Shown: in pieces, positions 1-8,903 of the stretch | How positions within the stretch are numbered: position 1 is the first letter of the stretch | Layout of the letters: the number at the start of each line of letters is the position of its first letter | DNA from: an uncultured Clostridia bacterium | GTDB lineage: Bacteria; Bacillota; Clostridia; Oscillospirales; Acutalibacteraceae | NCBI GenBank assembly: GCA_937876205.1 | Contig: CALEII010000020.1 | Span: forward strand, 1 to 22,849 | DNA: 22,849 nt | Direction: 5' to 3' | Program-made: the position numbers and the translations under genes | Notes under the pieces: generated by a model | The model's input: the letters and a program-made list of their open reading frames with translations, nothing else | Database searches by the model: none | Told to the model about the DNA's origin: nothing

Positions 1-23
1 TTGCGAATTTCCAATTGCGAATT
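1..23. repeat. 9-bp direct repeat at window edge
   Basis: TTGCGAATT occurs at 1-9 and again at 15-23, 14 bases apart, just beyond the 3' end of addA. The first copy lies at the window edge, so more units may lie outside. Function unknown. Confidence 0.4.
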
Positions 24-24
24 C

Positions 25-52
25 TTGTCGAACTTTGGTTCGACAAATTATT
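25..52. repeat. Palindrome downstream of addA
   Basis: TTGTCGAAC (25-33) and GTTCGACAA (38-46) form a perfect 9-bp stem with a 4-base loop. The right side continues as CGACAAATTATT (41-52), which differs by one base from the arm of two other palindromes in this window (6911-6922 and 13719-13730). It could end addA transcription, but no T-tract follows in the addA direction, so a dispersed palindromic repeat is the better reading. Confidence 0.5.
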
Positions 53-53
53 G

Positions 54-3000
54 TTACACCATTATTTCTTCACCCAGTTCAAGTGAATAAATTATTTTTT
101 CCTTGACGGGTTTTTCAAGCAGCTGAGACATAGACATAGCATATATGTCAAGCTGTCCGCTGTAAGCCTCTGCAAAATCTGACGGTGTTTTTGTCCTGTC
201 TGTTTTATAGTCAACAACTACAAGTCCGTCAGCTTCTTCAAAAACAAGGTCAGCTTTACCGAAAACAAGAATTCTTTCGTCTGCCACATTTTCATTTACA
301 CTGCCGTCAATGTCACCCAGCCTTATCTGCACGGTAAAATCCTTTTCACGGTAAACAGCAACTGCATTCTTTATTCTCTCAAACAGAGAGGACTCAACAA
401 AACGCTGCACCTTGTCATGCCTTATCACCTTTGCCTGTTCACGGGTGAGAATTCCTTCATTCAGCATTCTCTCACACTCTTTTCTGCTGTCAGGATTACT
501 GAAATCAAAATTCTGCATAAACAGATGATTTGCAGTACCCGCCTGAGCCGCATTGAGCTTATCACCCTGCATAAAAGAGGGCTTGGAGGTGGCAAAATAC
601 ATCTCATTGAAACGGTGCTTCTCAAAGTCTGATGCAACACGCTTTGGCCTTGTGTCAGAGGGCATAATAAACGGATATCTGTACTCTGCTCTGATTCTTA
701 TCTCATCAATCACCGTACTGTCAGGTATTGCCCGAGCCGGCTGTAAGATGTCATTTTCAGCTACGGCAAACTGTGTCTCGGCAATAACCTCAAGACTGCT
801 GTGTGCCTGAGCAAAATCAGACTCAACACTGAAACCGTAAGAATTAACGAGCTTGCGCATATCGGGATGCTTGATAAATCCCATCATAAGCCAACGTGCG
901 TATGTGGTTGCTCCGAGAACTGCAAATGATGGCACCTTTCTGCAGGCTGCAGATGAGAGTGCATTTTTGATTTCATTCTCAATTTTACCCACAGACGCTA
1001 CAGCAATGAGCTTTTCTCTGGCTCTTGTCATTGCAACATAAAGTATTCTCAGCTCTTCCGAAACTGTGGCACGCTTAACGGCAATTTTTGCCGCCATATG
1101 CCCCAGAGATGAATATTTCTGCAGTTTTTCGTTATTTATAATAACCATTCCGACACCTGCAGTGGGGCTGACTATCATATCCTCCGACGCATCAGACTTA
1201 TTGATCTTTTTTCCGCAGTCTGCAAGGAATACATAAGGAAATTCAAGACCCTTTGACTTGTGTATACTCATAATTCTGACTGCATTTTCATCAGATACAC
1301 CTGCTGTTGCAGCACCTGTTTCGGCTCCGCTTTCTGCAGCTCTTGAAAGATATCTGAGAAAGCCTGCTATACCTGTTCCGCCTCTGGCTGCATATTCACT
1401 GCCCAGTGAGCAAAGAAGAAGCAGATTCATCTTTCTGTCTTCACCGTTTGAAAGAGCGCTCACAATTGCAGAATAGCCTGTTGAATCAAGAAGGGTTCTC
1501 AGAAACAGGTCAAATGGCATAACTGCAGACATACGCCTGTAGGAAGCAAGGTCATTGAGCAGTCTTTCTGCCTTTTTGTTGCTCTGTGAACATTTTTTGA
1601 GGCAAGTATAAAAATTCTGTTTTCTGTCATAAAGCTTGATTTCTGCAGTCTCATCGGCATTAAAGCCGTACATAGGCGAAAACATCACAGACAGCATAGC
1701 CACATCATCGGTGGGATTGTTTATGACTTTCAGCAGTGAAATGAACACTCCTGCCTCAGTGGTGTCAAAAAGACTTGTTTTTTTCTCAAAAATAACTCTT
1801 ATATTTCTGCGTCTGAGTGCACTTTCATAAATCTCGGCTTTACCCTTAAGACTTCTGAGCAGTATGCAGAAATCACCGTAACGCACAGGTCTTTCTCCCG
1901 TTTTTGCAGTTACGACAGCACCCGAAGAAACTGTTTTTTCAATAATATCTGCAATATACTCTGCTTCGGTCTGTGTGTCAGCATCCTTCAGAAGACGAAG
2001 GCTCACATCAGGCTGTGCACTTTCAGCAGAATACACATCAGAATAGTAAAGAGCATCCTTTGGTGTATACTCCATTTCACCAGCATATTCACTCATAAGC
2101 TTTCCGAAAATGAAGTTGATGTTGTCAAGCACACCCTTACGGCTTCTGAAATTCTGACCGAGAAATATTTTTGCAGGGTAATTTATGCCGTCATAATCAG
2201 CATATTCTCGGCTTTTTTTCATAAATATCTCAGGCATTGCAAGACGGAATCTGTAAATACTCTGCTTCACATCGCCGACCATAAACATATTGCCGCCGTT
2301 TCTTGAAAGCATTGCAAAAAGCATATCCTGCGCTTCGTTTGTATCCTGATACTCATCAATGAGAATTTCATAATATCTCTGCTCAAGCTCATATGCGAGA
2401 GCAGTTTTTTCATATCCCGTATCGGTCTGTGTCACAAGAAGTTTGAGTGCAAAGTGCATTATATCTGAAAATGTGTAAGAATTTCGTTCTCTCTTTTTTT
2501 CGTCATAAATGCGTGTGAATTCCCTGACTGCACCAACAAGACCTTTCACAACAGGGCTGAGGATGCACATATCCTCCTTGTGCTCAGCTTCCGTCGCACA
2601 GAACAGTTTTTCAAGCCCTTCCATAGCTGAGCTTGCAGTCTTGTATTTATTCTCAGCTGAAACCTTCACCGGGTCAGAGCCGTAGCCCCTGGGAGCTGTC
2701 GGCAATGACGGAAATTTCAGCCCCTTCACACCGCAACAGATCATATCCCACGAAGCATTTTTTATAAGCCCCCTTACTTTGTCAACAGCCTCTGACTGAA
2801 TTTCAAAGGAATCACGGTACCTAGGCTCAATAACCTCGTGACCGATGATTTCAAACAATCCTTTTTCAAGAAGCTCACCTGCATACTCCACAGCCTGTAC
2901 GGCTTCTTCAAGAATTATTTTTCCCCAGCAGGAATTCTTTATATCAGCATCGGCACTGTACATTTCTTCAACTTCACTGAGCCACTTCTCAGGGAAAGGA

Positions 3001-3557
3001 TGACTCAGAGAGAATCTGTGAAGCTCCTGCACCTTCTGTGCAAGACCTGAGTCATTTTTGTTGTAGGCAGTCATTGTGTTGAGAAGATTATATATTTCAG
3101 GTGATTCACTGCAGAGCTTGTCCAGCATTTCAGACATAGCATCTGAAACAAGAATACTCTCCTCCCCCGTTTCAATTGGTGTAAAATCAGGCTCAACACC
3201 TGCCATATGGAAATTTTCTCTTACAAGACTTATGCAGAATGAGTCCATTGTGGTGATTCTTGCTTCAGGCAGCTTCATCTTGATGTTTCTGTAAAAGCTG
3301 TTTGAAGGTTCCTTTGCAATAAGCTTGTCCACTGCCGATGTTATTCTTGCTCTCATTTCGGCTGCAGCTGCATTTGTGAAGGTAACAACAAGAAGCTCTG
3401 CAGGTTCAACAGGCTTTTTCTCATCTGTCAGCAGGGTAATTATGCGTTCAACAAGGACTGCAGTCTTACCGGAGCCGGCAGCAGCTGACAGAAGCAGCGT
3501 ACCGCCTCTGGCTTCAATTGCATTCTGCTGATCTTTAGTCCATTTTGTTTCAGCCAT
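54..3557 (-). CDS. addA: ATP-dependent helicase/nuclease subunit A (AddA)
   Basis: Catalytic helicase-nuclease subunit of AddAB, the Gram-positive counterpart of RecBCD, which unwinds and resects double-strand ends for RecA. The 1167-residue length is usual for the family. UvrD-like superfamily 1 motifs appear in order: Walker A AGSGKT near residue 28, TFTNAAAAEM (motif Ia), DEYQD (Walker B, near 401), GDVKQSIYRFR (motif III), QNFRS (motif IV), SIHKSKGLEF (motif V) and YVAMTRA (motif VI, near 840). The C-terminal RecB-family nuclease carries GKADLVF and VVDYKTD (near 1117). The ATG at 3557 overlaps the addB stop by 8 bases (ATGGCTGA), indicating translational coupling. No truncation or frameshift is seen, and the stop lies just before the palindrome at 25-52. 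Confidence 0.97.
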   Translation of the reverse strand: MAETKWTKDQQNAIEARGGTLLLSAAAGSGKTAVLVERIITLLTDEKKPVEPAELLVVTFTNAAAAEMRARITSAVDKLIAKEPSNSFYRNIKMKLPEARITTMDSFCISLVRENFHMAGVEPDFTPIETGEESILVSDAMSEMLDKLCSESPEIYNLLNTMTAYNKNDSGLAQKVQELHRFSLSHPFPEKWLSEVEEMYSADADIKNSCWGKIILEEAVQAVEYAGELLEKGLFEIIGHEVIEPRYRDSFEIQSEAVDKVRGLIKNASWDMICCGVKGLKFPSLPTAPRGYGSDPVKVSAENKYKTASSAMEGLEKLFCATEAEHKEDMCILSPVVKGLVGAVREFTRIYDEKKRERNSYTFSDIMHFALKLLVTQTDTGYEKTALAYELEQRYYEILIDEYQDTNEAQDMLFAMLSRNGGNMFMVGDVKQSIYRFRLAMPEIFMKKSREYADYDGINYPAKIFLGQNFRSRKGVLDNINFIFGKLMSEYAGEMEYTPKDALYYSDVYSAESAQPDVSLRLLKDADTQTEAEYIADIIEKTVSSGAVVTAKTGERPVRYGDFCILLRSLKGKAEIYESALRRRNIRVIFEKKTSLFDTTEAGVFISLLKVINNPTDDVAMLSVMFSPMYGFNADETAEIKLYDRKQNFYTCLKKCSQSNKKAERLLNDLASYRRMSAVMPFDLFLRTLLDSTGYSAIVSALSNGEDRKMNLLLLCSLGSEYAARGGTGIAGFLRYLSRAAESGAETGAATAGVSDENAVRIMSIHKSKGLEFPYVFLADCGKKINKSDASEDMIVSPTAGVGMVIINNEKLQKYSSLGHMAAKIAVKRATVSEELRILYVAMTRAREKLIAVASVGKIENEIKNALSSAACRKVPSFAVLGATTYARWLMMGFIKHPDMRKLVNSYGFSVESDFAQAHSSLEVIAETQFAVAENDILQPARAIPDSTVIDEIRIRAEYRYPFIMPSDTRPKRVASDFEKHRFNEMYFATSKPSFMQGDKLNAAQAGTANHLFMQNFDFSNPDSRKECERMLNEGILTREQAKVIRHDKVQRFVESSLFERIKNAVAVYREKDFTVQIRLGDIDGSVNENVADERILVFGKADLVFEEADGLVVVDYKTDRTKTPSDFAEAYSGQLDIYAMSMSQLLEKPVKEKIIYSLELGEEIMV

Positions 3558-6500
3558 TGTTCATCGCCTCCAATGCTTCCCAGGGTTCACCGTCAAATAT
3601 TGCTCTGCAGGCATCATCCTCTTCGTGACAGCATACAAATCTGAAATCACAGTATGTGCAGGTGTTTTTATAATTTGTTCCGTAAATCGGCAAAGCCTCA
3701 ACACGTCCGTTATGGAGTGAAACTGCCATATCACGGACTATTCTGTCAACTGCCTTATGGAGCGTTTTAAAGTTTTCAAGCATATAAACACTGCCTGTTA
3801 TACCTTTTTTCGCATCAATACCGGCATCAATCATAGTGCCTGTGCCTTTACCCTCCATACTGAAGATAACATCCTCATCACCAAGCACGATACCCTTCAT
3901 TTTACTCTGTGCCACTCTTGCGGAATAAATCTCGTCCTCATCAGCGTATCTGCCGAGGCTGTTTTTTCCGCCCTTTGCAGAGATATACAAAATACCGGCA
4001 GGTATAAAATCACCGTATCTGTCTTTTCCGTTTTCACAAAGACACATAAGATAAACAAGCATCTGTATATTAAGTCCCGACACCACATCGCTGAGCTTGA
4101 AATCCTTACCGCCCGATTTGTAGTCAAGGACTCGCAGATATGTTGTGCCCTTTTCGTCCGTCATTGTATCAACTCTGTCAACAACGCCGTGAAGAGTGAC
4201 CTTTCCGCCGTCGGGAAGCTCTATATCATAAGGCTTCACCTCTGCTTCATTACCTATGACCAATTCAACATCACGGATAACAAATCTGCACTCATTGAAA
4301 TCGGGAGCAAGTCTCTCAATTATCTCACAGACAGTATCTTTGCTTCGTTCAAGTGAATAAAGAAGTCTTTTGTCAATACTGTCCTTTGTGCCTATATATT
4401 TTTCAATATAATCGTCGGTTGTCTTTGAAACGGCCGTGCGTCTCTCGTGAACCGGCATCGTAAACAGACTTTCACCGCCGTATTCCCTTACAAGTTTTTC
4501 AAGCACATAATGTATCAGAAGACCGTTCTGTCTCGGGTCAAAAGATACTTTTTCAAGTGAAGATGCCTTGAGTCCGTAACGGCAGAAATACCTGAACGGA
4601 CATTTATAATACTCCTCAACCCTTGATGGGCTGATATACATATTTTTGCCGAAAAGCTTTTCTGCAATTTCATTATTTTCAAAGCTGATATCACTTTTCT
4701 CGGCATTTCTTGCAATACCTCTGAGCATATCAGCATATTCGGAATGCTCAATATAAGATTTCACGGACTCTGAGTATTCCGTATTGTCATAAAAATGAAG
4801 CGATGCGCTTTCAAAGGCTGATTTTTCACTCTCTATTTTATCAAGAGGAGAAAGCTGCGAAATATCTGTGCGTGTGTGAGAAGGAACAATATTCTGCACC
4901 ATATACACAATTTCAGATGCACTTTTTTCCTCTCCTGTGATACTGCCTGCAGAGTATGAAATATAAAGCCTCTCTGATGGGATACTCAGTGTGCTGTAAA
5001 CACGCAGACGCTCTTTTCTCATAGCATCTATGCTGCCTGTGCCCAGCTCCACTCCCTGATTTTTGAAAAGCTTTCTCTCGTTATCCGTAAATACGAATGA
5101 CTCACCGTTCACTGCAGGAAAAACTCCGTCGTTTGCTCCGACAACAAACAGCACTTTCTTGCCCGACACCCTGATTCTTTCGGCATCGCCCACTGTTATT
5201 TCATCAATACCGCCGGGAATATCACCTATATCCGATGAATCGGCCATAATTCTGAACAGCTCAAGATAACGTGAGGGCGAAATACTGCGAGTGCCGACTG
5301 TTTCTGCAAGGAGAGAGAGAACATTCATAAATTCGTCCCAGGAGCGTTCACATTCATATGCCGTATCGCCGTCAAGACTCTTGGCAAATGCAAGCAGATT
5401 TTTATCTGCTCCCGTTTCGATAAGGAACTCATATACAGCCTGAGTTGCACCGAAGCCGTCAGTATCTGCGAGCTTTTCCCTGAGTCTGCAGACAGGAATG
5501 ACAGCCTGTCTGCGCAATTGATTTATATACTCAAGCTTTTCTCTTGCTTCGTCTGTAAATTCCACACCGAGACCATCGGGATGGCCTGTCCAGTCACGCA
5601 GCCAACCACTGTAATCAATCTGCCACATCATAACATAGTTTTCAAGAATTGAGATGTCATCATCTGCAATCGGGCTTATATAAGTCTTCAGCATTCTCAA
5701 AAGACAGTCTGTGGTAAAGCTCTCTGCTGCAAGAGTGAGAGCGCACATAGCATAGACCACAATAAGCTCCTCACTGAGCTTTCTTCTTGTGTCCTCAAAA
5801 ACGGGAATATCATATTTCTTCAGGGCAAACGGAAGATATCTGTTATATTCTTCACTTCTGCTGACAATAACTATATCCCGATAACGCAAAGAGTTTTCAC
5901 GCACAAGCTTTTTTGCACTCATTGCAACAAATTCACACTCTTCGTAGAGATTTCTTGCAGTTGCAATTGTAATTTCAGGCGCAGCATCCGTAAAAACCTC
6001 GGGACAGGGCTCATAAAGTCCTTTTTCAATGCAGGCAAGAGCTGCACTGTTTTCAAAATGATTTCCCGACAGAATGACAGGCTCGGCAACCGGAACATCA
6101 TTCTTTCTTGCAAGAGAAATGAGTCTGTTGATGTTCTCAACAGAGTATGAAAATGCCCCCGTACCCTCGGAATAATCTCTGACGGAATCGGCACACATTG
6201 TCACATAAACATCCTTTGCCTGCCTGAGAATGTGCGCAAGAATAAGATTCTGCTGAGCCGTGAAGCCTGAAAATTCATCAATAACAACGGTCTTGCCCTC
6301 AAAAAGATTTTTCTCGGCAATTATTTCTGCCGCTGAGTTTATCATATATCTGTCATCAGAGAATTTCTCTGTAAGCATTGCAGAATAAAGAGAAGAAATA
6401 AGCTCAATTTCCTGAGCCTTGCCCATAAGTATTCTGTTGCCGGACTCACGGGCTGCCGTATTCATTGCATCATATGACACATCGCACTGAATCAGCTCAT

Positions 6501-6867
6501 CTGTTATATGGAGAATTTCGGCAACCGAGTGTCTGTTCCTCGCACATCTGCCGAAGATTTTAAGCTTTTCACTGAGCGCTTCAAGAGTAAGACTCATAAT
6601 GACGGTTTTTGCCGCATCTGTAACGGCAGGCTTTCTGCAAGGCACATATTCATCAAGAATCCGTTTTGACAGAGACGTAAAACTGAGCACAGAAATATCA
6701 GACGCCTTTCCGGCACCCAGCATTTCAATTATTGCTTTTTCGCTCTCAAAAGAAAACTGCTCGGGAACAATAAGGATATTGTTCCCCTTTTCTGCATTTT
6801 CTGCCAGAATACGCCTGACATAGGTCGTCTTTCCGGTTCTTGCTCTTCCGAGTATGAGTCTTAACAT
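3550..6867 (-). CDS. addB: ATP-dependent helicase/nuclease subunit B (AddB)
   Basis: Partner of AddA; in this family it holds the complex on DNA, recognises Chi-like sites and cuts one strand. The protein has 1105 residues. It opens with a Walker A motif (GRARTGKT, residues 7-14). The nuclease domain shows LDYKSGG near residue 916. Four cysteines fit the AddB iron-sulfur cluster: one in YYKCPF near residue 755 and three in CTYCDFRFVC near 1066-1078. The start at 6867 has GGAAGTGAT just upstream. It reads directly into addA and probably shares a transcript with it. The 75-bp gap to the next gene upstream holds the palindrome at 6894-6922. A 199-codon ORF antisense to its C-terminal part is a shadow. 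Confidence 0.96.
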   Translation of the reverse strand: MLRLILGRARTGKTTYVRRILAENAEKGNNILIVPEQFSFESEKAIIEMLGAGKASDISVLSFTSLSKRILDEYVPCRKPAVTDAAKTVIMSLTLEALSEKLKIFGRCARNRHSVAEILHITDELIQCDVSYDAMNTAARESGNRILMGKAQEIELISSLYSAMLTEKFSDDRYMINSAAEIIAEKNLFEGKTVVIDEFSGFTAQQNLILAHILRQAKDVYVTMCADSVRDYSEGTGAFSYSVENINRLISLARKNDVPVAEPVILSGNHFENSAALACIEKGLYEPCPEVFTDAAPEITIATARNLYEECEFVAMSAKKLVRENSLRYRDIVIVSRSEEYNRYLPFALKKYDIPVFEDTRRKLSEELIVVYAMCALTLAAESFTTDCLLRMLKTYISPIADDDISILENYVMMWQIDYSGWLRDWTGHPDGLGVEFTDEAREKLEYINQLRRQAVIPVCRLREKLADTDGFGATQAVYEFLIETGADKNLLAFAKSLDGDTAYECERSWDEFMNVLSLLAETVGTRSISPSRYLELFRIMADSSDIGDIPGGIDEITVGDAERIRVSGKKVLFVVGANDGVFPAVNGESFVFTDNERKLFKNQGVELGTGSIDAMRKERLRVYSTLSIPSERLYISYSAGSITGEEKSASEIVYMVQNIVPSHTRTDISQLSPLDKIESEKSAFESASLHFYDNTEYSESVKSYIEHSEYADMLRGIARNAEKSDISFENNEIAEKLFGKNMYISPSRVEEYYKCPFRYFCRYGLKASSLEKVSFDPRQNGLLIHYVLEKLVREYGGESLFTMPVHERRTAVSKTTDDYIEKYIGTKDSIDKRLLYSLERSKDTVCEIIERLAPDFNECRFVIRDVELVIGNEAEVKPYDIELPDGGKVTLHGVVDRVDTMTDEKGTTYLRVLDYKSGGKDFKLSDVVSGLNIQMLVYLMCLCENGKDRYGDFIPAGILYISAKGGKNSLGRYADEDEIYSARVAQSKMKGIVLGDEDVIFSMEGKGTGTMIDAGIDAKKGITGSVYMLENFKTLHKAVDRIVRDMAVSLHNGRVEALPIYGTNYKNTCTYCDFRFVCCHEEDDACRAIFDGEPWEALEAMNNG

Positions 6868-6893
6868 ATAATCACTTCCGTTTTGGAATAAAC

Positions 6894-6922
6894 AATAATT
6901 TATCGCATAGCGATAAATTATT
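6894..6922. repeat. Perfect 13-bp palindrome upstream of addB
   Basis: AATAATTTATCGC (6894-6906) and GCGATAAATTATT (6910-6922) pair perfectly around a 3-base loop. The stem is AT-rich and lacks a T-tract in either direction, so it is a poor intrinsic terminator. The same 12-base arms occur at 13704-13730, and a related arm at 41-52. Best read as a dispersed intergenic palindrome. Confidence 0.65.
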
Positions 6923-6942
6923 CTTGAACTTATATTACCACA

Positions 6943-7281
6943 TTAACTGTCCCAAAAATGGGACATTATATCGGGCATATCGCCCAGCTGTATAAATTTT
7001 ATATTATTATATCTTTCAAACATCCTGCGAATGTCTTCATCGGATTCATTCTTTTCAACGGCAATAATATCACAGCACTCATTCTCACCGAGCAGATTGA
7101 GTCTTTCATACACATAGCCGATTTTTGTTGCATTCTGCCGTTTATCTCCGTTCATAGGCAACAGAATCACACCTTTTTTCTCAGAAGGCTTCATAAACAG
7201 CAGAACCACAGCATAACAGACTGCGCCCAGTCCCACTGTTGCAAGAAACACAAGTAATGCAAGAAAAGCGACATATAACAT
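6943..7281 (-). CDS. Small membrane-anchored protein of unknown function
   Basis: 112 residues. The first 30 (from MLYVAFLALLVFLATV) form one long hydrophobic membrane segment. A soluble tail of about 80 residues follows, with a likely alternation of strands and helices (VILLPMNG, CDIIAVEKN, IKFIQLGD) and a paired cysteine ECCD near residue 69. I do not recognise a family. The ATG at 7281 has AGGTGAT 4-5 bases upstream, and that site is inside the hairpin at 7285-7312. The gene lies between rnpB and addB on the same strand and may be cotranscribed with addBA. The plus-strand ORF at 6958-7257 is its antisense shadow. Confidence 0.75.
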   Translation of the reverse strand: MLYVAFLALLVFLATVGLGAVCYAVVLLFMKPSEKKGVILLPMNGDKRQNATKIGYVYERLNLLGENECCDIIAVEKNESDEDIRRMFERYNNIKFIQLGDMPDIMSHFWDS

Positions 7282-7284
7282 AAA

Positions 7285-7312
7285 ATCACCTCATACCATT
7301 GTATGCGGTGAT
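7285..7312 (-). promoter_or_regulatory. Hairpin after rnpB that covers the next gene's SD
   Basis: On the minus strand ATCACCGCATAC and GTATGAGGTGAT form a 12-bp stem with one mismatch and a 4-base loop (AATG). The right arm contains the GAGGTGAT ribosome binding site of the gene starting at 7281 and is followed by TTTT. The hairpin begins 6 bases after the rnpB 3' end. It can therefore be a weak rnpB terminator, a translational brake on the downstream gene, or both. The pairing is seen; the function is inferred. Confidence 0.6.
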
Positions 7313-7318
7313 CTGAAA

Positions 7319-7644
7319 CAAGTGAGTCTGTAAGCCGGGTTTTGTCATTTAAGGCAATCATCTGTCTTGTCTGTGAGTTGCCTCACAGCTCACGCCACCC
7401 GTCGGAGTTATGGCCGAGCAGACCACTCCATATCGGTGTTGCTTCGGATAGGGTTTACAGGGCCGTACAGTCTCCTGCACGCCGGTGAGCTCTTACCTCG
7501 CCTTTCCACCCTTACCTGTAAAACAGGCGGTATATCTCTGTTGCACTTTCCCTAAGGTCACCCTCGGCGGCCGTTAGCCGTTATCCTGCTCTGTGAAGCC
7601 CGGACTTTCCTCATACAATAGTACGCAATTGCCCGACTCACTTG
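7319..7644 (-). ncRNA. rnpB: RNase P RNA (bacterial, A-type-like)
   Basis: Catalytic RNA that matures the 5' ends of tRNAs together with RnpA. The minus strand carries the conserved 5' core GAGGAAAGTCCGGGCTTC and the 3' core ACAAAACCCGGCTTAC. Between them are GGTAAGGGTGGAAAGGCG and GGTAAGAGCTCACC, typical of bacterial RNase P. The ends are set by the P1 helix: CAAGTGAGTC (7319-7328 on the plus strand) pairs with GACTCACTTG (7635-7644). The length is about 326 nt. The promoter at 7652-7680 predicts a start at about 7645, in agreement with the 5' end of P1. The ORF across 7367-7555 is not a gene. Confidence 0.96.
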
Positions 7645-7651
7645 CTTTTCA

Positions 7652-7680
7652 ATTGTATCATAAAAAAAACTGCTTGTCAA
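7652..7680 (-). promoter_or_regulatory. rnpB promoter (sigma-A type)
   Basis: On the minus strand TTGACA (7680-7675) and TACAAT (7657-7652) are separated by exactly 17 bases, a near-consensus housekeeping promoter. The predicted start is about 7645, at the first bases of rnpB. Confidence 0.88.
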
Positions 7681-7702
7681 CGACTGCATATTATGATATT
7701 AT
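7674..7702 (+). promoter_or_regulatory. Putative promoter of the HD-domain operon
   Basis: TTGTCA (7674-7679) and TATTAT (7697-7702) are separated by 17 bases. The -35 box overlaps that of the divergent rnpB promoter. The predicted start near 7709 would give a leader of about 60 nt before the ATG at 7768. Confidence 0.5.
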
Positions 7703-7767
7703 ATACGGGTGGATAAGTTTGGTATGTGATAAATTGTGTGAAAAATCTGAATTTACAAGGAGACACA

Positions 7768-8304
7768 ATGAAAAATCTGTTTGAAATTTATGTAAAAACT
7801 TTTTCGCTCACGCAGGAGAATGAGCAGGAGTTTTTTAAAATCATCGGTGACATCTACAACACAAATGAATTTCAGAGTATGGCTGACTTTATTCAGCACG
7901 CAGACATTACAAGACTGCAGCACATTATGAGTGTTGCATATATGAGCTACACACTGGCAAAAGAAAAAGGGCTTGACTATGTAAAAGCCGCAAGAGGTGC
8001 AATGCTTCACGACCTGTTTTATTACGACTGGCATGTGCCCGGTGACGGCTCGCACAGACTTCACGGCTACCGTCATCCCGGCTTTGCGCTGAAAAATGCA
8101 AGGGCTTTGTTCACTCTTTCAGAAATGGAAGAAAATATTATCAAACGCCATATGTGGCCTCTCACACCCACCCCGCCTAAGTTTAAAGAGAGCTGGATTG
8201 TCTGTCTGTCTGACAAATACTGTGCGCATCAGGAAACAGCTGTCAGATTGTCAAAATCAAAGAAAGAAAAATTTCGCAGACTTATATCGGAGGTGTCGGA
8301 ATAA
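7768..8304 (+). CDS. HD-domain protein, putative metal-dependent phosphohydrolase
   Basis: The start at 7768 is chosen because AAGGAGA lies at 7757-7763; an in-frame ATG at 7726 has no such site. The protein has 178 residues. It shows the HD-superfamily metal-ligand pattern: H52, the H81-D82 pair in MLHDLFYYD, histidines in HGYRHPG and IIKRHMWPLT, and a late aspartate in LSDKYCA. Family members hydrolyse phosphate esters of nucleotides or other small molecules; the substrate here is unknown. The stop overlaps the next start by one base (TAATG), so it heads a coupled operon. No sensor or synthetase domain is attached. Confidence 0.88.
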   Translation: MKNLFEIYVKTFSLTQENEQEFFKIIGDIYNTNEFQSMADFIQHADITRLQHIMSVAYMSYTLAKEKGLDYVKAARGAMLHDLFYYDWHVPGDGSHRLHGYRHPGFALKNARALFTLSEMEENIIKRHMWPLTPTPPKFKESWIVCLSDKYCAHQETAVRLSKSKKEKFRRLISEVSE

Positions 8305-8891
8305 TGGACATTGTTCTTGATTATATTTTTTACTTCTTCATCTACAGTATCTGCGGTTGGATTCTTGAAACAGTCTGCTGCTCAATATATTATAAAAAGC
8401 TTATAAACCGAGGTTTTATGAGTGGACCTTTCGTGCCGATTTACGGTGCGGGGGCACTTGTTCTGTGCGGTTTTCTTATGCCGTTATACAACAAATTCGG
8501 TTACACGTGGTATATGATTCCCGTTGTCATTCTTCTTGGCGTTGTGCTTGCAAATGTGCTTGAATACGCAACCAGCTATGTTATGGAAAAGCTGTTTCAC
8601 GCCCGTTGGTGGGATTATTCGCAGGAGAAATTCAATCTTCACGGAAGGATTTGTCTGAAGCATTCAATCTATTGGGCGTTGGCAACAGGTGCAATAATTT
8701 ATATTATTCATCCCTTTGTGACAAAACATACGGAACGTCTTATAAGTGACGAACTGCGTAATATTATGATTGTTTTTATCGGTATTGTTTTTGCTATTGA
8801 TTATATAATAACTTTTGTAAACGCAAAAAATAAAAAAACACACAATACTGTTTCATCAGACGGCAAAATTATTGAAAATCAGGAGATATAA
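8304..8891 (+). CDS. CmpB-like multi-pass membrane protein (putative ABC transporter type IV, PF06541)
   Basis: 195 residues with about five to six hydrophobic segments. Motifs of the PF06541 family are clear: FFIYSICGWILETV near the N-terminus, then KLINRGFMSGPFVPIYGAGAL, a later YATSYVMEKLFHARWWDYS, and FNLHGRICLKHSIYWA. The family is named a putative ABC-transporter permease, but no ATPase is encoded nearby and the function is unproven. The ATG shares one base with the HD gene stop. The last 25 residues are polar and probably cytoplasmic. The family call is confident; the transport role is not. Confidence 0.88.
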   Translation: MDIVLDYIFYFFIYSICGWILETVCCSIYYKKLINRGFMSGPFVPIYGAGALVLCGFLMPLYNKFGYTWYMIPVVILLGVVLANVLEYATSYVMEKLFHARWWDYSQEKFNLHGRICLKHSIYWALATGAIIYIIHPFVTKHTERLISDELRNIMIVFIGIVFAIDYIITFVNAKNKKTHNTVSSDGKIIENQEI

Positions 8892-8903
8892 AAAGAAACG
8901 GAA

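Noticed and set aside
3757..4356. 199-codon plus-strand ORF antisense to addB
   Set aside because: It is fully inside the conserved nuclease region of addB, has no recognisable domain and no convincing ribosome binding site; composition explains it.
7367..7555. 62-codon ORF inside rnpB
   Set aside because: The region is the RNase P RNA on the other strand; the frame is incidental.
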